Origin: Xiphophorus maculatus
Taxonomy: Eukaryota > Chordata > Actinopteri > Cyprinodontiformes > Poeciliidae
NCBI RefSeq assembly: GCF_002775205.1
Contig: NC_036457.1
Location: 6,712,024-6,776,023 of the forward strand
DNA: 64,000 nucleotides
Direction of reading: 5' to 3'
Below are positions 36,645-47,700 of this stretch, piece by piece. The position numbers were made by a program, and so were the translations under genes. How positions within the stretch are numbered: position 1 is the stretch's first letter; every line of letters starts with the position of its first letter. The notes beneath the pieces were generated by a model. That model was not told the origin of the DNA, ran no database searches, and saw nothing but the letters and a program-made list of their open reading frames with translations.

Positions 36645-36725
36645 CCTTACCAGTTGGTGGCGGTAAAGTGCCGTAATGTTTGCCAGGTGTCATTAAAGAC
36701 CGCAATAAGAGGAAGAAGAAGATGG
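36645..36725 (+). repeat. Short fish repeat with (GAA)n tail in the bpnt1 promoter region
   Basis: CCAGTTGGTGGCGGTAAAGT continues into GCCGTAATGTTTGCCAG and ends AATAAGAGGAAGAAGAAGAT. This resembles a common vertebrate repeat reading AGTTGGTGGCGGTAATGCGCC ... AAGAAGAAGAAG. It lies about 300 bp upstream of the probable first exon of bpnt1. Confidence 0.55.
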
Positions 36726-36964
36726 TTCACTCCTATCTACTTCCGCGTTGGTCCAAACGCAGTTCTAGAAGTACATGTTTACCTTTCACTTGAAAAATGC
36801 GTTACTGAAAGATTTGCAATATAGTTAGTTACAATAGTTAACTTTTTTAAAGCTTGTTAAAGGCCTCCCCCTGGTCTAACGTAGTTCATATTAAGCCGAT
36901 GCATTGCAAGGGGACTCAAAGTACAGTTAACTGTCCGTTTCCAGTCAAAGATCTGATACATTCA

Positions 36965-37004
36965 TAAAACTGTGGCGCGGCAACTACTTCTGTTTTCTTC
37001 ACCA
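36965..37004 (+). other. bpnt1: Probable untranslated first exon of bpnt1
   Basis: GTGGCGCGGCAACTACTTCT followed by TTCACCA/GTAAGT gives a donor, with the exon ending at 37,004. The acceptor TTCCTTACAG at 37,661-37,670 then starts the coding exon 25 bp before the ATG. The 5' limit shown is approximate. Confidence 0.5.
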
Positions 37005-37487
37005 GTAAGTAATGACCCCGTTTCCAATTTGGTATTTCTCTAATGTAAGCTAGTAACTGTCACTGATAGCAGATAACTGGTTTACATGGTTAACCAGTTA
37101 ACTGAACTAACAGATCTAGAATCCCAGATTAACCGTCTAATCTAAATATCTAAAATTAACGCATGAAAAATGGTTTGTAGTGCTGATACAAGCACTAGCA
37201 TGTAACACATATTTGGTTCATTTGGTCGTATTGTTTGCATAAGTGCAAACAGTACAATCCTATTTGTTAGGTAATGGCCATATCTGTATGGTTAGAGATA
37301 TTGCCTTCAGAGAACAAGCAGTTGTATAGATAAATATTTATTAGAGCAGGATCAATGTTCAACAGAAAAAATAATTACAAGCAGTTATGTGGTGTTAGTT
37401 TGAATAGCCCATGCTTGCCAAATTTACTGACTTTTGATATGTCATAAATGTCTGTTTGTTAGATGCTAAGGTTTCTTTACCTCTTTA

Positions 37488-37520
37488 TTGGTTGTGCAAT
37501 AACCAATATTGCACAACCAA
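37488..37520. repeat. Perfect 14-bp inverted repeat in bpnt1 5' UTR intron
   Basis: TTGGTTGTGCAATA (37,488-37,501) and its exact reverse complement (37,507-37,520) are separated by ACCAA. Confidence 0.9.
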
Positions 37521-37695
37521 AAACTTAACTATTATTTTTTTATACATTTTTGCCATTACTTCTGTTATACAGCTGTCTTAAGATGTATAAAAGTTTCAGT
37601 TTTTCATGATAAAATATTCAAATATCAACCAAAACTATTCCGAATATGCCTGATCTCACTTTCCTTACAGTTTTCTAGTGATCAACTACTTAAAA

Positions 37696-39731
37696 ATGTC
37701 TGGTAATCCTGCTGTGGTTATGCGGCTGGTGGCGTCCGCCTATTCAGTGGCTGAAAAGGCCGGGGCCATAGTAAGGAAGGTGCTTCACAGTGGAGATCTT
37801 GGCATTGTTGAAAAGGTGTGTCTGTATTTACTTTTTAAAGTCAGATCAGTAGAGAGAAAACATGTCTTCTTTAGCAGAAATGAATTCATTTTAAGCATTT
37901 ATGTTGAATATATATTTGCACCTTTTGCACAGACAGGAGCCAACGATCTGCAGACGCTCGCGGACCGACTTGCACAGAAAAGCATCTGTGCTTCACTGTC
38001 TAGACGTTTCCCCAAGGTCACCATCATTGGAGAGGAGGTAACTGGATGTGCAGCTTCATTTAGAAAACATGCACTAATCAAACTAAATCAGCACCTCAAA
38101 ATGTCTGTTAATTACCTGATTACAGGATCTTCCATGTGAGGAGGTCCAGGAGGATATGATTGAGAATGGCCAGGCAGAGGAAATCCTTCAGAAGAGCTGT
38201 CCAAAAGAGTATGAAGCACTAAAAGAAGAAGAGGTAACTACAAACAAATAAATAATGAAATCCTTTTATGATTATTATTATTATTGTGCATGCATTTGAA
38301 AGCCTTCTCCTTAAGTGTGAACAGGCTTAATTGGAATATGTTTGTGTTAATCTCAGCTAGTTGTTTGGGTTGATCCCCTTGATGGCACCAAAGAATACAC
38401 TGAAGGTAAGTGTAAAATCCGTGCTCTCAACTTGAGCTTTCAGTTTTCTTAATAATATGATATAGCTTGCAATGATAGATAGCAAATAAATAGAACCACA
38501 GCTTGCACCTAAACTTAACCTCTCAGCATGGATTTCATGTTTGTTTTTGTTGCAGATTAGTCTTTGTGCACCAGTTTGTTGGCTGGTTTTTGGTTTTCTT
38601 TCCTTGCTTCACCATCACTTTTACAGTGTCTGTGTTCCTTCTTTTGTGCGTCCTTGGGCTTTTCTCCTATCGTCCTCTTTCTTGTCCTCTCTTTGCTGTC
38701 TTCAGCCTCAAGTTGTCTCCATCTACAAGCTGTTGACCAGAAACCACACAAAGAGTTGGACAAGACTCACAGCACAGCTATCCGTACGGCAGTGTAGACA
38801 GTGGACTTCTAATGGCCACGTCAGAATTATTTGCCAATGATAGAAAGGGTGATAGAATATCTTATTTTCTTCAAATAACATTCCTCCTATTCTGGACTTA
38901 GGGCTTCTGGACAATGTGACAGTTCTCATTGGCATTGCATATGGAGGCAGAGCAATTGCAGGTGTCATCAACCAGCCATTCTACAATTACCAGGTTCAAA
39001 CCAAACTATAAATTATCCACAGCTTTGCTTGAAAAGACACCATCAGTAGGTTATTTTGACGGTTTTCTCTCCAGCTTGGATCAGGAGCTGCTTTAGGGAG
39101 AACAATATGGGGAGTTCTCGGATTGGGCGCCTTCGGGTTCCAGCTGCAGGAAGTTCCAGCCGATAAGCGAATTGTCACCACCACCCGTTCCCATAGCAAC
39201 AAGACGGTAACAGACTGCGTGAACGCCATGGAACCTCACGACGTTATAAGAGTCGGGGGTGCTGGAAACAAGGTGAGGTGGATTTGGAGCCAAAGTGCTT
39301 TTCCTACACTAATAAAACGTTTAGATGTGGGCTGTATTTTAAGTACTCCTGTTAACTGACTCCACATTTTGCAGATAATCCAGCTTATTGAAGGGAAAGC
39401 ATCTGCTTATGTGTTTGCCAGTCCAGGCTGCAAGAAATGGGATACATGCGGTCCTGAGGCAATCCTGCATGCCGTCGGAGGTAAAACTCTTAAATTTAAG
39501 GAATGAAAAAAGGTGCATCTTTCGCCAGATTGACTCTTAAGGTGAAATTATATCAACTTTTTTGTTTTTCCTCATGCAGGAAAACTGACTGACATGTTTG
39601 GGAATCCTTACCATTATAATGCAGACGTAAAGCATATGAACTCTGCTGGGGTTCTTGCTACACTTCGCAACCATGATTACTACGTCAGCAGAGTGCCACA
39701 GTCTGTGCTGCAAGCGCTGAGGTCAGATTGA
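37696..39731 (+). CDS. bpnt1: 3'(2'),5'-bisphosphate nucleotidase 1
   Basis: Eight coding exons join in frame to 309 residues (human 308): 37,696-37,815; 37,933-38,037; 38,126-38,233; 38,357-38,405; 38,902-38,993; 39,075-39,272; 39,375-39,480; 39,580-39,731. The enzyme is a cytosolic, Mg-dependent, lithium-sensitive phosphatase that removes the 3' phosphate of PAP to give AMP and also acts on some inositol phosphates. Visible metal-site motifs of the inositol-monophosphatase fold are [19 protein letters not shown] and [17 protein letters not shown]. The start [25 protein letters not shown] aligns with the vertebrate N-terminus. The donor after exon 5 (CAG/GTTCAA) is weaker than the others. 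All catalytic residues appear intact, so this is a functional copy. Confidence 0.97.
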
Positions 39732-40119
39732 GTTCAGTCATGATGTGCCTCTGGGGTAGAGATGGTCTTGGTCTTTCTTTGTGTTTTTAATTGCTATGAC
39801 ACTGTTTAGTACTTGTTATTGTTGCAATAATCTCATTCTTTTTGACAAGTATCATTATTTAAATCATATTCACTATATAGTCTCGCCAGTAAAAGCTATC
39901 CATCTAACCAATCTGGCCTTAAGTGAAAAAGTAGCTGGTTCCAACAGCTGGTTGTGGAACAGTTATAGCAAGAACTTCCATAATATGTTTGCAGTAATTT
40001 GGCAATTTATCTTTTATATTGTGGTGAAGGAATTTTGGTAAAGTCTTAGTATTTTAGCATTAAGACTCTCCCATACAGCCCGTTTTTGTTCAGTCTCTAT
40101 TATTTTTTTACAAGTGTGG

Positions 40120-40510
40120 TTTGCGGGGCTTTAGGTGTTGTTCTGGGTTGGATGAACAGTTGTTGGAGTTATCTTTGTAGGCTCACCACTCCTGTGAACA
40201 TTCAACAGTATTCCATGTTTTCTCCATTTGTGGATAATTCCTTTCACTGTGGTTCACTGGACTCTCATTGCCTTTGTAACCCGTTCTAGCCTGATTGATG
40301 TCAGTGACTTTGTTCTACATGTCCTCTTGAATTTCTGTAGATCATGGCATGTTGTATTGCTTTTTGAGATTTGTCAGTCTTTTATTTGAGAGAAATAGTT
40401 TTCTCTCTGTAAAATTTCTTGATTTTACAGGTCTGGCAATAATCAGACCTGTAAAATCTGATTACTGCTGGTGAAACTGAACTCAGCCTCTTTCCAAAAA
40501 TTGGCTTAGC
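40120..40510. repeat. Decayed interspersed repeat, probably from a DNA transposon
   Basis: TTTGTGGATAATTCCTTTCA, CTGTGGTTCACTGGACTCTC, CTTTGTAACCCGTTCTAGCC, TGATTGATGTCAGTGACTTT and AGATCATGGCATGTTGTATT recall, in order, a common fish repeat reading TTTATGGATAATGGCTCTCA CTGTGGTTCGCTGGAGTCCC ... GGATCATGGCATGATGTCTA. Identification is from memory and the divergence is high; family unassigned. Confidence 0.45.
40421..40458. repeat. Perfect 15-bp inverted repeat
   Basis: GATTTTACAGGTCTG (40,421-40,435) and its exact reverse complement (40,444-40,458) flank GCAATAAT. Confidence 0.9.
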
Positions 40511-40717
40511 GACACAATTTTACAAGCGAAAAAAAAAAGAAGCTTGTTTTCCCTCAACATAATTTCAATGGAATCTTTGCTAGACATAGAGACAAAACAT
40601 ACTGACTTAACCCCTGTGACTGAAACTTTTTTTTTGCTCTGATGGCATTATTGTCTGAAAGAAATATATTTTTGTAATATGTTTTTGCTGTATTTGGTTG
40701 CAGAAAACATTCACCAA

Positions 40718-40778
40718 CTGCTGCTTTCCAAATAAAGCAGCAGTTTCCTCTACATGTTTCCTCAACATGTAGAGGAAA
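40718..40778. repeat. Two adjacent perfect hairpins
   Basis: CTGCTGCTTT (40,718-40,727) pairs with 40,734-40,743. Immediately next, TTTCCTCTACATGTT (40,744-40,758) pairs with 40,764-40,778 around a five-base loop. The two stems abut without a gap. Confidence 0.9.
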
Positions 40779-41784
40779 AAGATTCAAATTTAAAATATTA
40801 ACAGACTTAATGATTTTAATTTAATATTTTAATAAACAGCAAAGTCATGAAAGGTGCCAAAATTAACTCCTTAAAACTTGCAAATATTTGATTGTTGCCT
40901 TTTTTGTAAATATGAATACAAAGTTTTTGTGAGAATTCATCAGTTTGTGAGCCTTTTATGACACCTGTTTAAAATGGACAAATACTTGATTACATTTAGG
41001 AATATATTTTGTATTTTAATCAGGTAAAACCCATAAGATATAAGAAGGTAAAACGAACCTACTAAATATAGTTAGTCATTTTTCTAACAAATTTACACAA
41101 ATGTTTTTTTTCCTTTGTTTTATTTGTCATAAACGCCAAATAAAAACTGATTTTAACAAAAGACTGTTAGTGTGTTTTTTTGTGTTTTCAGTCAGTATAA
41201 AAATATAAAGCTTAATAACAGTCAAGAAAGATTTTTTTATCTGTTTTTTTTTTATAAATGAAAAAAGAATTTAACATATTTATACTGTAAAAGGTTATAC
41301 TGCAGCAGATTATCATGATTTTTGGCTGTTCACTTATAGATCAGCTTTGCCCTTTAGTATTGTGTGTTGGTCAACACAAATATTAAATACAAAGTGATTA
41401 ATATTATTTAAAGATGTTGATACAGCTTTTTAATGAAGCACCAACTCAAACTTTGCAGGTTAAAGAGAAATAAAACCAACACAGTTTTGCTGGTCATTCA
41501 AAATTAGACATTTTTATTCTGTTAATAAATAAATGTGAAGATGGCAAAATACAAAACATATACATTTATGCAAGTTAATTACATCAGTATGCAATAAGGA
41601 TTACTTAATGCTTAGTTACCAAACTTCAGAGAAGATGAGCAACCAAATGGAGCTGACTGTAGCTTAACCGCTGCTGGTGAAAGCCACCCAGCGAGCCCCG
41701 TAATCTTATTACCAAATGAGGGTACCATTATGAGGGTCGTTATTCTAAAAAACAGTTTTCATATCCATAAACAATGTCATAACT

Positions 41785-44700
41785 TTAAAACCCAGTTGTT
41801 TTATTTTGAGCAGCTTTTGCACTCTTCTTGCTTTTTTTGCGCTGAACGACGGACATAATGAGCCAGCACATAATGATGCCTGCCAGTAAACTCACAAGTC
41901 CCACAACCACTGGCACCCACACAGGGAGGGGAGTGGAACACTTTGGCAGTATGGTGGAACTGACTGCGCTGGTTGTGATGATGCCTGGATCAACAGTAGT
42001 CTTGGGGAGTTCTGGTTGGCTGTTACCTTTAGTGAAGATAAAGGGGGACGCCTGAAGGGGAAGGTGAAATTATTATAAAATGATTAAAAAAAATTGTTAG
42101 CTGAGACAGATCGAAGAAGTTATGAGTTGACGGAGATTTCATTGTCAAATATATCTAAGTTGTTCATTAGGCAACATTAAAACAACATGCATAAGTGATT
42201 GAATCGTGCAACTGTTACATTAAGGGAAACAAAATCTAAGTACATTGGAGTAAAATACTAATCCAGCATTATCCTATAACATGAAGTTTCAGTCAGAAAT
42301 GTATGTATGCTCTGTATGTATCACCAGGGCATACATACATGCTTGGCTTTTAGTCAAAACATAAAGACCTACAAATAACCCCACACAGATTTGGAGGAAA
42401 ATCTCTTAGCAAGTTTCCTTCAACCGCACAATTTCTGTAACCATTAGCAAGCTTTTGGCACAATTTTCCCTGGATATTTGACTGTACTTATCAGAAACAA
42501 TGGAGTTAATTTATGACTATGTCTAGAAATGATTTATGTACAAGAAAATTAAGCCTTGAGCCTTTATACTTCTTTAATATCCAATCAGTGCTTTAAAACT
42601 ACACAATGGACCAAGTGCTGAACACAAATATAAAATCTATTAAAAATAACAGTATTCAAGAGATATTTTTCTGTATGTTTCTCCAATAATAAACTTTTAC
42701 AAACAGTGGTAATCCTGCACAAATCTGTGGGAGATCTATAAATACCTCAGAGGGGCAGTGAATCTTGGCACGGTCATGAGTGAAGTTGTTGTAGTCTTGC
42801 TTCCTGCCAACCGGCTCCAGCTGGAACAGAAAATAAAAACATATATTAAAAAAACTGAAGTGAATTCACTCTACCTTTGTTTGGTTCACAAGAGCAGAAA
42901 GCTCACCATGTTGTTCCACAGTGCGATGGCCATCTCTGCATGAGTCCGTTCACTCAGGTGGAAACAATCAACAGAGAAGAAACTCGTGTCTGTCTCACCC
43001 ACCTGGTGAATATCAGTTATGTCCAACATTATTTGGTTTTTGACCAACTAATTTTACTTCTTACGTTGTATTAGTTCAGAGACGTACTCCAGTTTGAGGG
43101 ATGAAGGAATAGTGGAAAAAGGGTTGCAACACAACAGCAAAGTCTTCTTTTCCATCATAACGATCTCCAGAAATTAGATACTTGATCTCAGTCTGGAAAT
43201 CAAAGTTCTTTTGTTCATCATCATGTCGGAAAATGATACAAATATATATATATATATTTTTTAGAAAACACAGTTTTTAGCTTTTACCTGGTAATTTCGA
43301 TTGATTCGTTTCAGTTCCTCAATCTCTGGAGCGTTGTTTGCTGGATTTATAACACAGTGACAGCTGAAACTGTAAAAGAAAATATTCTATGTTTCTTTTG
43401 GCACAAAAGATAATTAATTCTACCGCTGGTCAACTGCCACTGAAGATTAAGCAATACTTTACAAAACAACATATCTTTAAATAACACTTCCTGGATCTTT
43501 TTCTAACCATATAGGAAGCTTTCAATCAGTGTCAGAACAGTTGATTGACAAATGTCAAATAGTCTGTTTCCTTCAAAGAACTGTGATCTGTTAAAGTGTG
43601 GGTTTCTGGAACAAACAGAAAGCATTTCTTAAGAAAATTCTTATTCACACTTATTAAGTCCAAACAGTATTTCCAAAAAACATTTTTTAACTCCCTCGAC
43701 CCAAATTGAGAGCTTCTGAGAGAGAGCTTTCAAGACAATTCAAGCTCTCCATAAAAGTCTATGAACCAAGTCTAAAAACCAACAAAAGAAACTACCACAC
43801 AAGGACTGTCAGGGATAAATAAAGTCAATATCAATTTAGAGTCCTGGCAGTGCAAACAAAATGTTGTGAAAAGATATAAAACTATTTGGAAAGTTCAAAC
43901 TGAGTCTTACTGATAAAATAATAAGCAGTAGTCTTTTGCAGTTCATGTTGATCCTATAAGCAAAGTTTCACATACCTTTGCTATTTATAAAATGTTACAG
44001 CAAATGACTCTAATTGGACACTGAAATATATGTTTCTGTTCTTTCAATTAATTTTTTCATCAGCTGTCATTTAATAATATTTAACTACAGCCATTAAAAC
44101 CACAAGTGTATGCACTTAAAGATGAGCTATAGAGAACTAACCTCTGCTGCAGTGAACAGCCCAGTGTGTCCTTTTTAACAGTTTTAAACACATCCATCTG
44201 CATGAGATCCACCAGATTTACCAACACCCTCGGTACCTAGAGACCCCACAGCAGAAAATGGGAAGACAATTATAACTTACTTCATTGTAGGTAGGCACTT
44301 CATAACATATGTATTTTAGTTTTAAAACCATACCTCTTCGTAAAGCATGTCCAACGTAAGCATGAGATTGTGGCTAAAATTCTTTGGCGACAAATTATTC
44401 TGCAAAGAATTGAGTGAACAATGTGTTATAATACCGTAATAAAGTGCTATTTATTCACCATATGGAAAACTTACTTGATCGTAGCAGTAATTACAAAGAT
44501 CCGTTGTTCCGATGAAAATTGTCACAAGTTTCCAGTCACTTTCAAAATTCACCTCCTGTTGAAAACATGCTAATTTTGAGGATGGAGAACAGATCAGGAA
44601 TGCAGAGAGTTTTAAAGGTCAGAGAAAAGTCTCACCTTGTTTTCTTTCATGGCCTTAATGAGAGCTTGGACTTGTGCAGGAAGCTCTCTGAGACAGAAAA

Positions 44701-47700
44701 GAGATGTTGGAAGATATTAGGAAGATTAAACAGCTTTACTCAACTGGAGGAGCAAAGAAAAAAAAATGCATACGAGGTCTTTGCTCCAGCAACTGCCATG
44801 TTGAAGCCCTTTTGCAGTTGCCCTTCTCCTTCGGAGAAACCCTGTAGATCAGGGTTGAACTTCTTCAAGATGTCTGGCAAGACACAGTAAAAGAAAGTGA
44901 AGCAGGTGCAAGAAAATCTTAAATCATTGACCTTTTTTTCAAGGAACAATAGTTTTTCTCTGCACTAAATAGTCAAGATTATGACTGTGCTACGCTTTAA
45001 TAAAACTACAATGGACTAAAATCTTCAGTTTTGTATTATAAAAGTCCTACAAAATGCAAACTGAATCTAGTTAGAAAGTTTGATCCAGAAACAGCAGTTT
45101 TCAACAAACTCACTTGGTAGTGTTGAGACAGTCTCCAAAGTTTGATCCCCTCCAATGCTGCAGGATATAATGCAATAAAATATTATATGATTTGGCTAAA
45201 ATATAAATGTGAAAAGTTAATTAAAATGAAAATATTACCTCCACGATACTCCTTTGTATTCTGTATTAAGATTAGGAATGCTGCTTGATTTTGCACCAGT
45301 TCCTGCCTGTTGAGTGAGGAACACAGAAAATGAAGTAAGATGTTTAACAGGATTAAGATCGCAGATTAAACACCAGTTCACAAAATTTATAATGCTGATC
45401 AAAGTACAAAGTTCAAAAGTGCTGCAATTATTATTTTTTTTTAAATCATAAATGTTTACCATAATAACATTTGGCATAAGAAAACCTTCTGTTTTCTATT
45501 TTTAAGTGTAGAATTGTAGATATCTGTGTTTTCTGGTACTTACTGTTACAGAGTCTCCTAGTGCTGCCACCACCTGAATATCTGATGGTCTCAGCTTGTG
45601 CACTAAGGACAAAAACAGATTAAGTCAGAGAGAAATTCAGGCTTCAACTCAATAAAAAGCAGTAACAGTGATTTGCACTTATATTAAAAAGAAAATTTAC
45701 TTCTGAAAATCCTTCTGTAAACCATTAGATCTTTAGAAAGAATAATCAAATGGATCCTGACTGATATGTGATGACAGTCTCACCTGAAGTTGGTTGACTG
45801 TCAGAGGGAGCTAAGTTGTTGCATGAAAAATCGCTTCCCCAATTCTGAGGAAAAGACACACATAATTAATATGTTTTTGCATTTGCTGTTTAAGAGAAGA
45901 AAACTGGACTACAAAAGTATTGAAGTAAAAATCCACAAAACACTTGATATAAAGAAATAGAGAGCTGCTGAGGACAAAGGCCTGCATTGCATCTTTATTT
46001 GTTGATCATTTACGACTTTTTCATTCAGTTGGAATGAACGCTTTTATACATTTTTGATAAAAACAACATAAACATTATAAACTTGCCATAATAGGATCAG
46101 GTTTGGGGGAGGGTGCAGAATACATGTAATCACTGTTCTTATATGTCCGAATAAAGGGGGCTTCCTGAAGAGAGAGAGAAAACTGTTCGTCAAAATGTCA
46201 AGACCATAAACTCTATTTCAAAAACACTATTCAATTCAAAATGTATGGTACTTTTCTAATTTCAAGAGATTTATATGAAAAAAATATTAACTTCCATACA
46301 TTTGTTGAACATTTCAGTTCAGAAGCAGAATTAAAGTCCTGGCTGGAGGTTTTGCTTCCCAGAGGTTCCAGCTGTAAGGGGGGAAAAAAACACAGTTGAG
46401 CAACATTTAAGGATATTCATGATAAAATACATTATATTATCTTTATTTTCATTATAAAGGTACAAAAATGTTAACCACCATGTTGTTCCAAAGAGAACGA
46501 GCCAACACTGTTTGGGCTTTCTGGCCGAGATGAAAGCAGTCAGGGCTGAAGTAAGACCGATCTGGACGGCCATCCTAAGCAGGATGAATTAAATCAAATC
46601 AAATTTAAAATGCATTGACTCCCTTTTCATGTCTTAAACAATTCTACCTAAATGCCTTAATTTCTGTTCAGCAAATGTTTCAGATTGTTTTTAAAACTGA
46701 GTCAAACTGAGGATGCAAAGCTTTCCAGAATTATTGATGGCTTTGGTGTAGAAAGACTAAAAAAAATCCATATCCTTTTGCAGTAAGATGATCTCACAAT
46801 AAATTTTGGGAAAATATAACCATCTTAATTATGGGTTCATTAATTCAATGGGAAAACAATTCCACAGTAGGAAAAAACTCTTTTGGAATATTTTCAATAA
46901 AATAAAAAAGCATCTATTTAAATGCTTTTTTTACATATTTTCTCCAGTAGAGGCATAAATTGTGAAATATATTCAAACTTAGGTAGGTACTTAAGTAGTA
47001 CATACCAATTATGCATCTGAATTTTAAAAGATTTAATTGAGTAACTTTAAAGCAAAATCAAAACACCACACTATCAAAATTTAATAATTTCATAATCTAC
47101 TGAGTGATCAAGTATAGAACATTGTTTACAAATCAAAGAGAGAATTTCATTACTGACTGGCAGTCTGGGCAAAGCGATGTCTCTGAGGAAAGGCTGAATG
47201 ACCACAGTGAAGTTTGAGTGGGTATCATATCGGCCAGACTCAATAAGTTCATGCAGCAAATGCTGGAAGTTAAAAGAAGCAATAATAACCATCAGTGACG
47301 ATCAACTTATTTAATCTGATCATTTTTAGATATCTTATTGTACCTGATATCCTCTGTTTACGGTTTCCACAATTTGAAGAGCTTCCGAGTTAGGCTCTGG
47401 CATTACCACACAAGGGCACAATATGCTGTCAAAGAAGAAGTAACACAGTGTTAATGGTTAGCTAATAACTAGATGTCTCAAAATACCCAGACCATAACTA
47501 ATAATTTAGGAGAGTGTAAGGAGACACTCACTTCATAAGCCATGTTGGACAATTCAGTGACGCGTCCCTGTGCATTTCTCTAAGTGGAGTTATGTAAAGA
47601 GGCTCCACTAGGTTCACCAGAGCTCGGGGAACCTGAAAGAGATTAGCTTTGTTAGTTCTAATAGAGTTGCAACCACTGTGATGTGGAAATACCATGTCAA

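Larger units (their letters stand above)
39732..41784. other. bpnt1 3' region and intergenic DNA
   Basis: The bpnt1 3' UTR begins here; the poly(A) site is uncertain. The remainder is AT-rich, with a decayed repeat at about 40,100-40,500 and a cluster of hairpins at 40,421-40,778. It meets the 3' end of plb1, transcribed toward it from the right. Confidence 0.5.

Noticed and set aside
37899-38139. Open frames reading through bpnt1 introns
   Set aside because: They overlap real exons; exon borders and the bpnt1 family alignment define the gene.
38503-38840. Overlapping frames of 77-99 codons on both strands within the bpnt1 intron
   Set aside because: Hydrophobic low-complexity shadows in a T-rich intron with no family resemblance.
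43513-43608. Apparent extra plb1 exon ([13 protein letters not shown]...)
   Set aside because: It has exon-like borders, but the neighbouring exons (ending CAGCAGAG and starting CTGTCACTG) join directly to give [15 protein letters not shown], as in repeat 2. This segment has no counterpart in the other repeats.
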